Shown here: one piece after another, positions 12,086 to 24,368 of the stretch
Numbering within the stretch: position 1 is the stretch's first letter
Layout: each line of letters starts with the position of its first letter
Assembly: GCA_028826165.1 (NCBI GenBank)
Contig: JAPDFW010000022.1
Coordinates: forward strand, 248,001-312,000
DNA: 64,000 nt
Reading direction: 5' to 3'
Source: Anaeramoeba ignava
Lineage: Eukaryota; Metamonada; Anaeramoebidae
The notes under the pieces: generated by a model
Seen by the model: only the letters and a program-made list of their open reading frames with translations
Told to the model about the DNA's origin: nothing
The model's database searches: none
Translations under genes and position numbers: made by a program

Positions 12086-12602
12086 TTTTTAATTGATTAT
12101 TAAAAGGAAAAAATTTTTTTTCTTGTTTTTATTGATTTTTAATTTAAATTAATTTTAACAAGAAAAAAGAGGAAAAAAAAATCCATTTAAATTTTTTTTA
12201 ATGGAAATAAATAATAATTTAATAAAGAAGCTCCAAATTTTATTTAATAATTTCTTTATAATCTAAAATTTATTTTTGTTGTTTGTTTTAATTTTTTGGA
12301 TGATGTAAGCAAAAAAAATGAAAAATAAAATAAATAAAAGCTGATCAAAAAACAAAACAAAACAAAACAAAATCAAAAAGCAAAAATCAAAAGCAAAAAT
12401 TAAATTTTTTGTTTATTAAACGATCAAAAAAAAATAATAAAAGAAATTAAATTAAAAAGAAAAAAGAAAAAAAGAAAAAAGAAAAAAAAAAAATTTTTAA
12501 TTCGGGGGCATAGTTATACGTAAGAAGAAAAAGCAAAAAAGCAAAAAAAAATAAAAAGAAAAAATAAAAATAAAAATAAATAAATCATTTTTCTTTCTTC
12601 CA
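12086..12602 (+). other. Non-coding leader of the cysteine-rich gene
   Basis: AT-rich unique sequence with A/T homopolymers, AAAACAAAACAAAA runs and purine-rich AAAGAAAAAAG runs before the ATG at 12603. No gene, RNA structure or obvious promoter motif was recognised. It presumably holds the promoter and 5' untranslated region of the cysteine-rich gene. Confidence 0.5.
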
Positions 12603-15600
12603 ATGAAAGGGTTATTATCACTTTCGATAATATTGTTTGTAATAAGTGTTGTGCTTACAACACAATTCTTTACCGATTCAATCCAAAAGGAATTAAACCA
12701 AGTTGAAGACGGATGCACACCAGTCACATTAGGAGGATTAGGAGATTTTTGCAATGAAACAAATTACCAAGGATGCTATGACGAATTATGGTGCAACTCA
12801 ACAAACGTTTGCGCGGAGAAGAACGACGGAGCAAGCTGCGTAAGCGATAGTGATTGTTCAGGAGGACTTTGTCAAAATCAAACATGTACCGGAAAAGTCG
12901 TTGCCGGGAGACCCTGTCAATATGACACTCAATGCTACACTGGAAATTGTACCGGAAATTTCTGTGTCGGAATTGCCGAGAACCAAGCTTGCACATTGGA
13001 TAAACCATACACATGCGATGTGGGATTATTTTGCGATGCGAACACATCAACTTGCATTCCGCAAATCCAACCAGGTCAACAATGTTTGGGCAACATCAAT
13101 TATTCATCAAAGGAATTCACTGTTGTCGAGCCAATTTCAGATGCTTTGATGACGAATATGTTATTATCTCCGAAGTGGAATCACTTGTCCTAATCCAACT
13201 TGTCCAGTTCAATTAAAATTTGCAGGACCAGGAGAACTTTGTGATGAATTCCAAAACATTTATTGTTATGATGCTTTATGGTGTAATGAAACATCACACA
13301 CATGTGCTTATGATAACACTGGAACTAGTTGCACAGTTGATGATGATTGTGCTTATGAAGTTTGTGCCAATGGAACATGTTCAGGACCTAAAGATGCTGG
13401 TGATAATTGTGTAGTTGATAAAGAATGTATGTCTGGAAATTGTACTGGAGGAGTATGTGTTGGATTACCTTCAGGTGCAACTTGCAATGCCACAGGAGAA
13501 GATGGACAATGTGGAGTTGCAAAATCAAGTTGGAGTCATTTTTCTGGAGAATTAGATTTCATTCTTATTTGCACACCAGGATACATTTGTGAACCAACTA
13601 ATTATTCACATATTGAAGGATATTGTACTCAATTATATTCACAAATGAGTGGACAATCTTGTGTTATCAATGAAGTTTGTGAATTTGGATTAGCTTGTCA
13701 AAACGGAACTTGTGTTGAACATACAGAATATTGTGATATGGATCACATGTCTTGTCCAGTTAGTTCATATTGTAGTTGTTCAGATAATTACATCAACGGA
13801 ACTTGTAAATCAGTTGTTAACAGACATTGTGAACCTGAAATCCATGATTTAGTGAATTGTATGGCTAATAACAGTTGCCCATTTGGTGAGTTTGAATTTG
13901 TTCCAGGAACATGTGCATATGAGAAATGCCTTGCAGAATACAATATTGCTGAATGTTGTTTACAATATGGTCATCAAGATACTTTTTATCTTCCCAACGG
14001 AATGACTTGCCCTAATGTAACTTGTCCAGTTCAAGTTACATTTGCAGGACCAGGAGAACTTTGTGATTATGATGATAATATCATCTGTTATGAACATTTA
14101 TGGTGTAATTCATCTCATTTATGTGCTTATGATAACACTGGATCTAGTTGTACAGTTGATACTGATTGTGCTTTGAGAGTTTGTGCCAATGGAACATGTT
14201 CAGGAAAGAAAGATGCAGGTGATAATTGTGTAGTTAATAATGAATGTATGACTGAAAATTGTACTGGAGGAGTATGTGTTGGATTACCTTCAGGTGCAAC
14301 TTGTGATGTTAATGGACATGATCAACAATGTGATGTTGGATTATTCTGTGATAAAATTACAAACACTTGTATTCCATCAATTCAACCAGGTCAAGAATGT
14401 TGGAGTCATGTTGCTGGAGAAATTGATTTCATTCTTATTTGCACACCAGGATACATTTGCGAACCAACCAATTATTCATATTCTGAAGGATATTGTACTG
14501 CATTATATTCACAAATGGAAGGACTAGCTTGTATTATTGATGAAGTTTGTGAATTTGGATTAGCTTGTCAAAACGGAACTTGTGTTGAACATCCAGAATA
14601 TTGTGATATGAATACAATGCTTTGTCCAGTTGGCTCATATTGTAATTGCTCAGATAATTACATCAACGGAACTTGTGTACAACTTGCTAATAGACATTGT
14701 GAACCTGAAATCCATGATTTAATGAATTGTATGGCTAATAATAATTGTCCATTTGGCGAGGTTGAATTCATTCCAGGAACTTGCGGATATGAATATTGTC
14801 ACGATGAAAGTGTTATAGTTGAATGTTGTTTGCAGCATGATCACAACACTACCTATTATCTTCCAAACGGAGTGACTTGTCCTAATCTAACTTGTCCAAT
14901 TCAAATCACACTTGTAGGACCAGGAGACATTTGTGATCATGATAATAACATCATGTGTTATGAACATTTATGGTGTAATGAAACATCACACACATGCGTT
15001 TATGATAACACTGGAGATAATTGTACAGTTGATACTGATTGTGCTTACAGAGTTTGTGCCAATGGAACATGTTCAGGACCTAAAGATGCTGGTGATAACT
15101 GCACAATTGATAATGAATGTATGACTAGAAATTGTACTGGAGGAGTATGTGTTGGATTACCTTCAGGTGCAGTTTGCAATCTTACAGGACATCATCAACA
15201 ATGTGGAGCTGGATTATTCTGTGATGCAAATACATCAACTTGTATCCCATCAATTCAACCAGGTTTAGAATGTTTGAGTCATATTTCTGGAGAATTAGAT
15301 TTCATTCTTGCTTGCACACCAGGATACATTTGCGAACCAACTGATTACACATTTACTGATGGATATTGTACCAAATTATTCTCAGCTCAACATGATTCAC
15401 AATGTGTTATTGAACAAGTTTGTGAATATGGATTAGCTTGTCAAAACGGAATTTGTGTTTTCGAAACACCTTCTTGCGATATGGCCAACATGTCTTGTGC
15501 AGATAACGCTTATTGTAATTGCTCAGATAATTACATGAACGGAACTTGTGTTGAAGTTGCCAACAGATTCTGCGGGCCTGAACTTACTGATTTAATGAAC

Positions 15601-17760
15601 TGCTTAATAAACAACAGTTGCCCACTTGGATTTGCAGAATTCATTCCAGGAGCATGTGCATATGATAAATGTTACGATCAATCAGTTGCTGCTGAATGTT
15701 GTGCACAATATGATCATTCAGACACTTATTTCCTTTCTAATGGAATAACTTGTATCAAAGCAACTTGTCCAGTTCAATTAACATTTGCAGGACCAGGAGC
15801 GCATTGTGATTTGACTCAAGATATTTTCTGTTATGAAAACTTATGGTGTAATTCATCTAATTTGTGTGATTACGATAACACTGGAGAAAGTTGTACCGTT
15901 GATGATGATTGTGCTTTGAGAGTTTGTGCCAATGGAACATGTTCAGGAAAGAAAGATGCAGGTGATAACTGCACAGTTGATAATGGATGTGTTTCTGGAA
16001 ATTGTACTGGAGGAGTATGTGTTGGATTACCTTCAGGCGCACATTGCAGTCTTAACGGAAAAGATGGACAATGTGGAGCTGGATTGTTCTGTGATGCAAA
16101 TACATCAACTTGTATCCCATCAATTCAACCAGGATTAGAATGTTGGAGTCATATTGCTGGAGAATTAGATTTCATTCTTGCTTGCACACCAGGATATGTT
16201 TGTGAACCAACCAATTACACATATTCTGAAGGATATTGTACTGCATTATATTCACAAATGAGTGGACAAGCTTGTGTTATTGAACAAGTTTGTGAATTTG
16301 GATTAGCTTGTCAAAACGGAACTTGTGTTGAACACACAGAATATTGTGATATGAATACAATGCTTTGTCCAGTTAGTTCATATTGTAATTGCTCAGATAA
16401 CTATGTCAACGGAACTTGTGTACACCTTACTAACAGACATTGCGAACCTGAAATCCATGATTTACTAAGTTGTATGAATGCTAATAATTGCCCACTTGGA
16501 TATGGAGAATTCGTTCCAGGAGCATGTGCATATGATAAATGTTATGATCAATCAGTTACAGCTGAATGTTGTTTGCAATATGATCATTCAGATACTTATT
16601 TCACTTCCCATGGAATCACTTGCCACAACGCAACTTGTCCAGTTAGATTAACATTTTCAGGACCAGGAGACATTTGTGATTATGATAACGATATTGTCTG
16701 TTATGAACATTTATGGTGTAATTCATCACACACATGTGTTTATGATAACACTGGAGAAAGTTGTACCGTTGATGATGATTGTGCTTACAGAGTTTGTGCC
16801 AATGGAACATGTTCAGGACCTAAAGATGCAGGTGATAACTGCACAGTTAGCCAAGAATGTATGACTGAAAATTGTACTGGAGGAGTATGTGTTGGATTAC
16901 CTTCAGGTGCAACTTGCAATGTTACTGGACATCACCAACAATGTGATGCTGAATTATTCTGTGATAAAATTACAAACACTTGTATCCCAGCAATTCAACC
17001 AGGATTAGAATGTATGAGTCATATTGCTGATAGATTAGATTTCATGCTTGCTTGCACACCAGGATATGTTTGCGAACCAACCGATTACACATTTACTGAT
17101 GGAAATTGTACCGAATTATTCTCAGCAACCGCAGGACAATCTTGTGTTATTGAACAAATCTGCGCTTTTGGATTAGCTTGTCAAAACGGAACTTGTGTCA
17201 ATCAAACAACTTATTGTGATATGGAAACAATGGCTTGTCCAGATAACGCTTATTGCAATTGCTCAGATAATTACATCAACGGAACTTGTGTTGAAGTAGC
17301 CAACATAAACTGTGCATCAGAAATGAATGCATTAATGACATGTTTAATGAACAATAAGTGCCCAATTGGATTTGCCGAACTTGTTCCAGGAGCATGCCAA
17401 TATGACAAATGTTTCGCAGAAACACAAACTGCTGAATGTTGTTTGCAAACAAATTACACAAGCACTTATTATCTTTCCAAATCAATTGTTTGTGGATCAC
17501 CAAGTCCAAGTCCAAGTCCAAGTCCAAGTCCAAGTCCAAGTATAGCTCCAACTCCAACTACTGCTGCTTCTTCTTCCTCAAAATCTAAACTTGGTTTGGG
17601 TCTCGGTTTAGGTTTGGGTCTTCCTCTCGGTTTGGCTGCTATTGGTGGCGTCTTGTTCATCGTTTTGAAAAAGAGAAAGAAAAAGACTTCATCAACTGAT
17701 ACTGACGCTTTAATTGGTGATGATGATGATGATGGAAATCCTGATTACAAGAAGATTTAA
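12603..17760 (+). CDS. Large type I membrane protein with cysteine-rich (Dickkopf-like) tandem modules; one disrupted repeat
   Basis: The N-terminus, MKGLLSLSIILFVISVVLTT, is a signal peptide. The ectodomain has long modules of about 290 residues (870 nt) whose hallmark CTGGVCVGLPSG recurs near 13438, 14257, 15130, 16001 and 16870. Each holds spaced Cys pairs (CYEHLWCN, CANGTCSG, CEFGLACQNGTC), many N-glycosylation sequons and a CCLQ motif. The spacing recalls Dickkopf-type cysteine-rich domains of protist surface proteins. The C-terminus has a Ser-Pro repeat, a Leu-Gly helix ending in GGVLFIVLKKRKKK, and an acidic cytoplasmic tail: a type I surface protein, ligand unknown. The first module is damaged: after QPGQQC (13066-13085) the expected segment is missing and the frame changes before CYYLRSGITC (about 13155), so the gene reads as 12603-13193 and a longer frame through 17760. 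The second module lacks about 18 residues present in the others. Either damage within a repeat or misassembly. Confidence 0.85.
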
Positions 17761-17930
17761 TTTTTTCTCTTTCTTTTTAATTTTTTCTTTTTAATTTTTC
17801 TTCTTCTTTTTTTCATCATCTTTTTTCCATTTTTCATTTTTTTCATTTCATTTTTTTTCATTCAAAAAGATTAAAAAAAACAATCAATTCAATTCTTAAT
17901 TTTAATTTCAATTTTAATTTTAATTTCAAA

Positions 17931-19358
17931 ATGAGTTTTCTTCTTTTTATTCAAATAGAAATTTTTCAATCTAATTTTATTGAAAGTATTAAAAATCAAA
18001 TTTCAAGATTAATTACTTTTCTTGCAGAAAAACATCCTTATGAAAAAATATGTATTATTTATAGTAACAACATTCCTCCCATTTTGGAATTTATTAAATT
18101 AAAAGATGCTAAATTTGAAATGTATTTCCATTTTCATTTCCATTTAGAAATTTATTTTCATTTCATTTCAAAAAAAAAAACAAAGAAAGGAAAAGGAAAA
18201 TGAAAATGAAAATATTCGAAATTCACAACAAATTTCTTCAATAGAAAAACAAATAAATTCTATAACTGAAATTCTTTCTTCACAATTTGGAGAATTTTCA
18301 ACAAATTGCATCTTGTTTTTAAACAAAAAAATGAATTTAGAAATGGAAAGTAATCATTTTCACAAAATAATCAAAGCAAAAATTCTTTATCATTTCCTTT
18401 TCAAACTTTAATAGACTTGGTTTTGTATCCAATTTGCATCCGATGGTTTGTTTTTGAAATTGGGGATCAAGCAACCGAACAAGAGGAGCAAAAACAAGAG
18501 AAGAAGTGGAAGGAAAATACAAAGACGAAAAGACAATATATCTACAGGATTTGGGATGCAGAAGGAATGAGGAAAGCAATTGATGAATTTGTGTCCAAAT
18601 CATTTTTTCAAATCAAAAAATATTCTTTAATTTGTGGAAATTTGGCATCAAATGTGGGATTATTTCCTGAGCCAATGCTTCTGCATTTTGCCTTTCTGCG
18701 CAAATATTCGCATATAATCGGTGGCATCAAGTTCCCTTCTCAGATCACAATTCTCGGATTTCTTCCCGTTTCCGAGATAATCAACTCTCCCATTGTCTCT
18801 CAGCACACAATCCTGTTCAACTCCCTCGAAAACTCGAAGCAACAAAGCCTGTTCATTACCACATTGGCAAAGTCTTTGAAGGACAAGAGCATTGCTGCGC
18901 TTGTTCGATTGAGCCAATTTGCGTCTTGGTTTGGATATTTACAGATGACATCAAACAACAGAATTGTAGTGTTAAATGTTTTTGAACCATCATCTTCGCC
19001 GATATATCTTCCAACAAAAGAGATGGTTCCGTGGATCAATTACGAAAGCGATCAGGAGGATTCCGAGGAAGACAAGACTCTGATCCAAAATGATATTGCA
19101 TGGCCTATTTGGGACAATATCAAGCAGCTTAAGATCAGATTCACTCGTGAAATTCGAAATCTTCCTGAATCACAAAATATCTTGATTAAGGAGTGTGATA
19201 GAGCTCTTCAGCTTATCCATTGTTTTGGTCTTTTTGAGTTGAAGGATGTTATTTTGGAAAAATTGAATTCCGCTATTCAGTCTGATTCTAATCAACAAGA
19301 TTCTGAACGATCTGAATCTGATAAAATTTTATCTGAATTAATTTTAAAATTGAAATGA
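17931..19358 (+). CDS. INTS14: Integrator complex subunit 14 (VWA domain, degenerate MIDAS)
   Basis: INTS14 is part of the Integrator module (INTS10/13/14) that acts on nascent RNA polymerase II transcripts. Exons: 17931-18121, 18186-18349, 18415-19358; 433 codons with all phases closing (human 518 residues). The beta-barrel part aligns well: YSLICGNLASNVGLFPEP, ITILGFLPVSEIINSPIVS, SIAALVRLSQFASWFGYLQ, VLNVFEPSSSPIYLP. So does the C-terminal helical part (RFTREIRNLPESQNILIKE, ALQLIHCFGLFELKDVILE). The N-terminal VWA fold is short: the human start MDVSLSM becomes FIQIEIF, so the DxSxS metal site is absent. Exon 3 is clearly richer in G and C than the flanks. It starts 170 nt after the cysteine-rich gene. 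Confidence 0.88.
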
Positions 19359-19372
19359 ATTTAAATAAATTT

Positions 19373-21490
19373 ATTTTAAAATAATAAATTAAATAAAAAA
19401 GATAAATTAATTTAAAATAAATTACTTGAAAAAGATAAATATTTAATAATAATATTTAATTAAATTAATTTTAAAATTATAAATTAAATTAAATTAAAAA
19501 TAAATTATTTGAAAAAGATAAATAAATTTTAAATAAAAAAAAGTGGAATAAAATTAATTAAAATTATTTCAAAATATAAATTAAGATTTAATTATAATAT
19601 TTAAATAAATTAATTTTAAAATTATAAAATAAATTAAATTAAAAATAAATTATTTAAAAAGATAAATAAAATTTAAATAAAAAAAGTGAAATAAATTTAA
19701 TTAAAATTATTTCAATATATAAATTAAGATTTAATTATAATATTTAATTAAATTTATTTTAAAATAATAAATTAAATTAAATTAAAAATAAATTATTTAA
19801 AAAGATAAATAAATTTAAATAAAAAGTGGAATAAAATTAATTAAAATTATTTCAAAATATAAATTAATATTTAATTATAAAATTTAATTAAATTTATTTT
19901 AAAATTATAAATTAAATTTAATTTAAAAATAAATTATTTAAAAAGATAAATAAATTTTAAATAAAAAGTGGAATAAAATTAATTAAAATTATTTCAAAAT
20001 ATAAATTAAGATTTAATTATAATATTTAATTAAATTAATTGAAAAATAATAAATTAAATTAAATTAAAAATAAATTATTTAAAAAGATAAATTAATTTTA
20101 AATAAAAAGTGGAATAAAATTAATTAAAATTATTTCAAAAATATAAATTAATATTTAATTATAATATTTAATTAAATTTATTTTAAAATAATAAATTAAA
20201 TTAAATTAAAAATAAATTATTTAAAAAGATAAATAAATTTAAATAAAAAGTGGAATAAAATTAATTAAAATTATTTCAAAATATAAATTAATATTTAATT
20301 ATAATATTTAATTAAATTTATTTTAAAATTATAAATTAAATTAAATTAAAAATAAATTATTTAAAAAGATAAATAAATTTTAAAATAAAAAAAAAGTGGA
20401 ATAAAATTAATTAATATTATTTCAAAATATAAATTAATATTTAATTATAATATTTAATTAAATTAATTGAAAAATAATAAATTAATTTAATTAAAAATAA
20501 ATTATTTAAAAAGATAAATTAATTTTAAATAAAAAAAAGTGGAATAAAATTAATTAAAATTATTTTCAAAATATAAATTAATATTTAATTATAATATTTA
20601 AATAAATTTATTTTAAAATAATAAATTAAATTAATTTAAAAATAAATTATTTAAAAAAGATAAATAAAATTTAAATAAAAAGTGGAATAAAATTAATTAA
20701 TATTATTTCAAAATATAAATAAAGATTTAATTATAATATTTAAATAAATTATTTTAAAATTATAAATTAATTTAATTAAAAATAAATTATTTAAAAAGAT
20801 AAATTAATTTTAAATAAAAAGTGGAATAAAATTAATTAATATTATTTCAAAATATAAATTAATATTTAATTATAATATTTAATTAAATTTATTTTAAAAT
20901 AATAAATTAAATTAATTTAAAAATGAATTATTTAAAAAGATAAATTAAATTTTAAATAAAAAGTGGAATAAAAATTAATTAATATTATTTCAATATATAA
21001 ATAAAGATTTAATTATAATATTTAAATAAATTTACTTTAAAATTATAAATTAATTTAATTAAAAATAAATTATTTAAAAAGATAAATTAATTTTAAATAA
21101 AAAGTGGAATAAAATTAATTCAAATTATTTCAAAATATAAATTAATATTTAATTATAATATTTAAATAAATTTATTTTAAAATAATAAATTAAATTAATT
21201 TAAAAATAAATTATTTAAAAAGATAAATAAATTTAAATAAAAAAAGTGGAATAAAATTAATTAAAATTATTTCAAAAATATAAATTAATATTTAATTATA
21301 ATATTTAAATAAATTTATTTAAAAATTATAAATTAAATTAAATTAAAAATAAATTATTTAAAAAAGATAAATTAATTTTAAATAAAAAAAAGTGGAATAA
21401 AATTAATTAATATTATTTCAAAATATAAATAAAGATTTAATTATAATATTTAATTAAATTTATTTTAAAATTATAAATTAAAAATAAATA
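19373..21490. repeat. Satellite of about 142 bp, about 14 tandem copies
   Basis: Higher-order tandem array. The landmark AAAAAGTGGAATAAAATTAATT recurs near 19543, 19686, 19826, 19968, 20109, 20250, 20396, 20539, 20682, 20821, 20961, 21101, 21246 and 21393, a spacing of about 139-146 nt. Each unit also carries AAGATAAATAAATTTTAAAT, TTATTTCAAAATATAAATT and TTTAATTATAATATTTAA in fixed order. Copies differ by single substitutions and homopolymer indels. It has no coding capacity. It is the only array in the window with a nucleosome-scale unit, lying between INTS14 and the triple PH-like gene. Confidence 0.92.
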
Positions 21491-21702
21491 AATTTACAAT
21501 ATAAAAAAATATATATTTGAATTATTATGTAAATATAATTTTATATATATATAATTTTTTATTTTAAAAAAAGTGTTAAATAAAAAAAAATTATTTTTTT
21601 CTTTTTTTTTTTTCATTTTTTTCCAAATAGTTTAAAATAAAAATAATAAAAATAATAAAACAAAAAGAATTAAATTAAGAAAAAAAAAAAGGAAAAAAAA
21701 CA

Positions 21703-22875
21703 ATGAGTCAAGACGAAATAATTAATATTGAAAAAGAAAAATCAAATCAACCCAAATCTTCGAAAACTTTCCAAATCACAAATTTAGACAAAAAATTAAC
21801 AAAAATTGGTGAAGGAAACATCGAAATTAACAAAAACAAAATAAATTTAACGATAAACTCAAGAACATACAATGACTTAATTTATAGCAACTTGTCAATT
21901 AAAACACATCCGACACAACAAACAATTATATATATGACATTAACAAAGGGACCAAAAAAACCGGCATTTTGTGGAGGACATGAAAAATTCATTGTGAATT
22001 TTGAAACAAAAGACCTTTTGGATGAGTTTCTTGATGACTATGAAAAATGTAAAAGTGAAAAAGCTCCAAAAAGTTTCACTGTCAAAATTGTCGACAGCAA
22101 ACTTCAACATGTTGCTGAAGATGAAATTATAGTTGACGACCAATCACTGTCATTTCAAGATTCTGCCAATGAAAAATCCGCAATTACAGAAACAAAAATC
22201 GCGCAACATCCAAGTCACGTCAGCATTTTAAGAGCAACAATGGAATCTGGCAAAGTCATTCTTGTTGATTTCCAAGAAGAAAAACAGAAAAATCAATTTC
22301 TTAACACTTTTAGGCACTCTTTTATCTCGCAAAAAAAATTGCGCAATAGTCAAAGTCAGTTGGAATTTGTCAGTGACGAAAACTTACCTACTCAATTTCA
22401 AGTTGATACTACCGACCGCAGTTTCAATGCCACTAGTTCGGCTGTTATTATTTTTACTGAAGACAATATGACTTTGAAAACTACTAACGAAGTTTTTGAG
22501 GATTTGGTGAATAAAAATTTACATGTTCAAACGAATAACGAACAACCAAATTGTGTCAAATTCATTTTCACTTCAAAAAAAAAGTCTTTTTGGAAATGTT
22601 CAAATCTAGAAAATTTTATTTTGAAATTTCCTTCTCAAAATGATATTCAGTTGTTTATTCGCAAAAAAAATTTGTTGTTAAAACCAGAAGAAGAAAAAAA
22701 ACAAGAAGAAAAACAAGAAGAAAAAAAACAAGATGAAAAACAACAAGATGAAAAACAACAAGATGAAAAAAAACAAGATGAAAAAAAACAAGATGAAAAA
22801 CAACAAGATGAAAAACAACAAGATGAAAAACAACAAGATGAAGATAACAAATCTGACACTCAAGATGATAATTAA
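21703..22875 (+). CDS. Unrecognised protein with three tandem PH-like modules
   Basis: Single-exon gene, 390 residues, not assigned to a named family. Three successive segments of about 95-100 residues share a pattern. Each opens with a short phrase (SKTFQITNLDKKL, KSFTVKIVDSKL, TQFQVDTTDRSF), has an Ile/Leu-rich middle, a His- or Asn-containing turn (IKTHPTQQ, IAQHPSHV, VQTNNEQP) and ends in an amphipathic helix (LDEFLDDY, KNQFLNTF, IQLFIRKK). That strand-rich body plus closing helix is typical of PH or GRAM folds, but I infer this from pattern only. The tail is a Lys/Gln/Asp/Glu hexapeptide repeat (QQDEKQ) with acidic end. No signal peptide or membrane helix. A second gene with similar modules lies at 48831-49681. 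A lipid- or protein-binding adaptor role is possible but unproven. Confidence 0.85.
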   Translation: MSQDEIINIEKEKSNQPKSSKTFQITNLDKKLTKIGEGNIEINKNKINLTINSRTYNDLIYSNLSIKTHPTQQTIIYMTLTKGPKKPAFCGGHEKFIVNFETKDLLDEFLDDYEKCKSEKAPKSFTVKIVDSKLQHVAEDEIIVDDQSLSFQDSANEKSAITETKIAQHPSHVSILRATMESGKVILVDFQEEKQKNQFLNTFRHSFISQKKLRNSQSQLEFVSDENLPTQFQVDTTDRSFNATSSAVIIFTEDNMTLKTTNEVFEDLVNKNLHVQTNNEQPNCVKFIFTSKKKSFWKCSNLENFILKFPSQNDIQLFIRKKNLLLKPEEEKKQEEKQEEKKQDEKQQDEKQQDEKKQDEKKQDEKQQDEKQQDEKQQDEDNKSDTQDDN

Positions 22876-23013
22876 AAAAAACCATTTTTTTTTCAATTTT
22901 TTTTTTCTAATTCATTTTGCTTTTAATTTTTTTGCCACTTTTTTTTCATTTTCTTTCATTTTCATTTTTTTCATTTTCATTTTTTTCATTTTCATTTTTA
23001 AAAAGAAATAAAA

Positions 23014-24368
23014 ATGGATCCTTCAACTCCTTTAACTGAAGAACAAAAAATTAAAGTTGCAAAAAAAATGTATATTGCAGGATTCTTTTTTTTACCTTGG
23101 CTTTGGTTTTGTCTTGCAATTTATTTCAGGAAAGAAAAAAATGAAATTCTTCAAAAATGTACAAAATCAAAACAATTTAAAAATCAATTCAAAAAACAAA
23201 AATCAATTTAAAAATCAATTTAAAAATCAATTTAAAAAACAATTTAAAAACAAAAATCAATTTAAAAACAAAAATCAATTCAAAAACAATTTAAAAAACA
23301 ATTTAAAAACAAAAATCAATTTAAAAACAAATCAATTTAAAAACAAAAATCAATTCAAAAATAAAAATCAATTTAAAAACAAAAATCAATTTAAAAATCA
23401 ATTTAAAAATCAATTTAAAAACAAAAATCAATTTAAAAACAAAAATCAATTTAAAAACAAATCAATTTAAAAACAAAAATCAATTTAAAAATAAAAATCA
23501 ATTTAAAAACAAAAAATCAATTTAAAAACAAATCAATTTAAAAAACAAAAATCAATTTAAAAACAAAAATCAATTTAAAAACAAAAATCAATTTAAAAAT
23601 AAAAAATCAATTTAAAAACAAATCAATTCAAAAACAAAAATCAATTTAAAAACAAAAATCAATTTAAAAATAAAAATCAATTTAAAAATAAAAAATCAAT
23701 TTAAAAATCAATTTAAAAACCAATTTAAAAATCAATTTAAAAATCAATTTAAAAATCAATTTAAAAACAAAAATCAATTTAAAAACAAAAATCAATTTAA
23801 AAACAAATCAATTTAAAAACAAAAATCAATTTAAAAATCAATTTAAAAATCAATTTAAAAATCAATTCAAAAATAAAAATCAATTTAAAAACAAAAATCA
23901 ATTTAAAAATCAATTTAATTTAAAAATCAATTTAAAAATCAATTCAAAAATAAATTTAAAAACAAAAATCAATTTAAAAACAAAAATCAATTTAAAAACA
24001 AATCAATTTAAAAACAAAAATCAATTTAAAAACAAATCAATTTAAAAACAAAAATCAATTTAAAAATCAATTTAAAAATCAATTTAAAAATCAATTTAAA
24101 AAACAATTTAAAAACAAAAATCAATTTAAAAATCAATTTAAAAATCAATTTAAAAACAAAAACCAATTTAAAAATTTAACTTTATTTTCCTTTTAAACAA
24201 AAAACAACAAAAAAAGATGTCAAAAAAGCTTATTTTGGTTTTTTTGTTTTTACTTTTTTTCTTTTAACTTGGATGGCTGTTTTTTTATCACAAAGAGATA
24301 GATGGGGAGTAAAAGGAGATAATTTAAGTGTTAATATTCCTTATGGTGATTCTAATTATGATTCATAA
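23014..24368 (+). CDS. PSENEN: PEN-2, gamma-secretase subunit
   Basis: PEN-2 completes the intramembrane protease gamma-secretase with presenilin, nicastrin and APH-1. Two exons, 23014-23158 and 24217-24368; 98 residues against 101 in human. Exon 1 gives LTEEQKIKVAKKMYIAGFF and FLPWLWFCLAIYF, matching the human SNEEKLNLCRKYYLGGF and FLPFLWLVNIFWF. Exon 2 gives the second helix region FVFTFFLLTWMAVF, QRDRWG, and the essential C-terminal GDNLSVNIPYG (human GDYLSFTIPLG). The intron is 1,058 nt, over three times the coding length, almost wholly repeat, and ends in AAAAAAAG. Joining across it gives the phase-correct Tyr seen at the same place in human (exon 1 ends one base into the codon). Confidence 0.93.
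23159..24216 (+). repeat. PEN-2 intron, AATCAATTTAAAAACAAA repeat
   Basis: Donor GTACAAAA, then about 1 kb of AATCAATTTAAAA and AATCAATTTAAAAACAAA units, then ACTTTATTTTCCTTTTAAAC and the AG acceptor. The tract is practically free of G on the sense strand, so it contains no AG or GT that could act as cryptic sites. Confidence 0.92.

Noticed and set aside
13070-13165. An intron explaining the frame change in the cysteine-rich gene
   Set aside because: No GT-AG pair of plausible length restores both phase and the missing module; the only phase-correct pair gives a 16-nt intron.
19373-21490. A mobile element array
   Set aside because: No terminal repeats, target duplications or coding frames; the tandem head-to-tail pattern fits a satellite.
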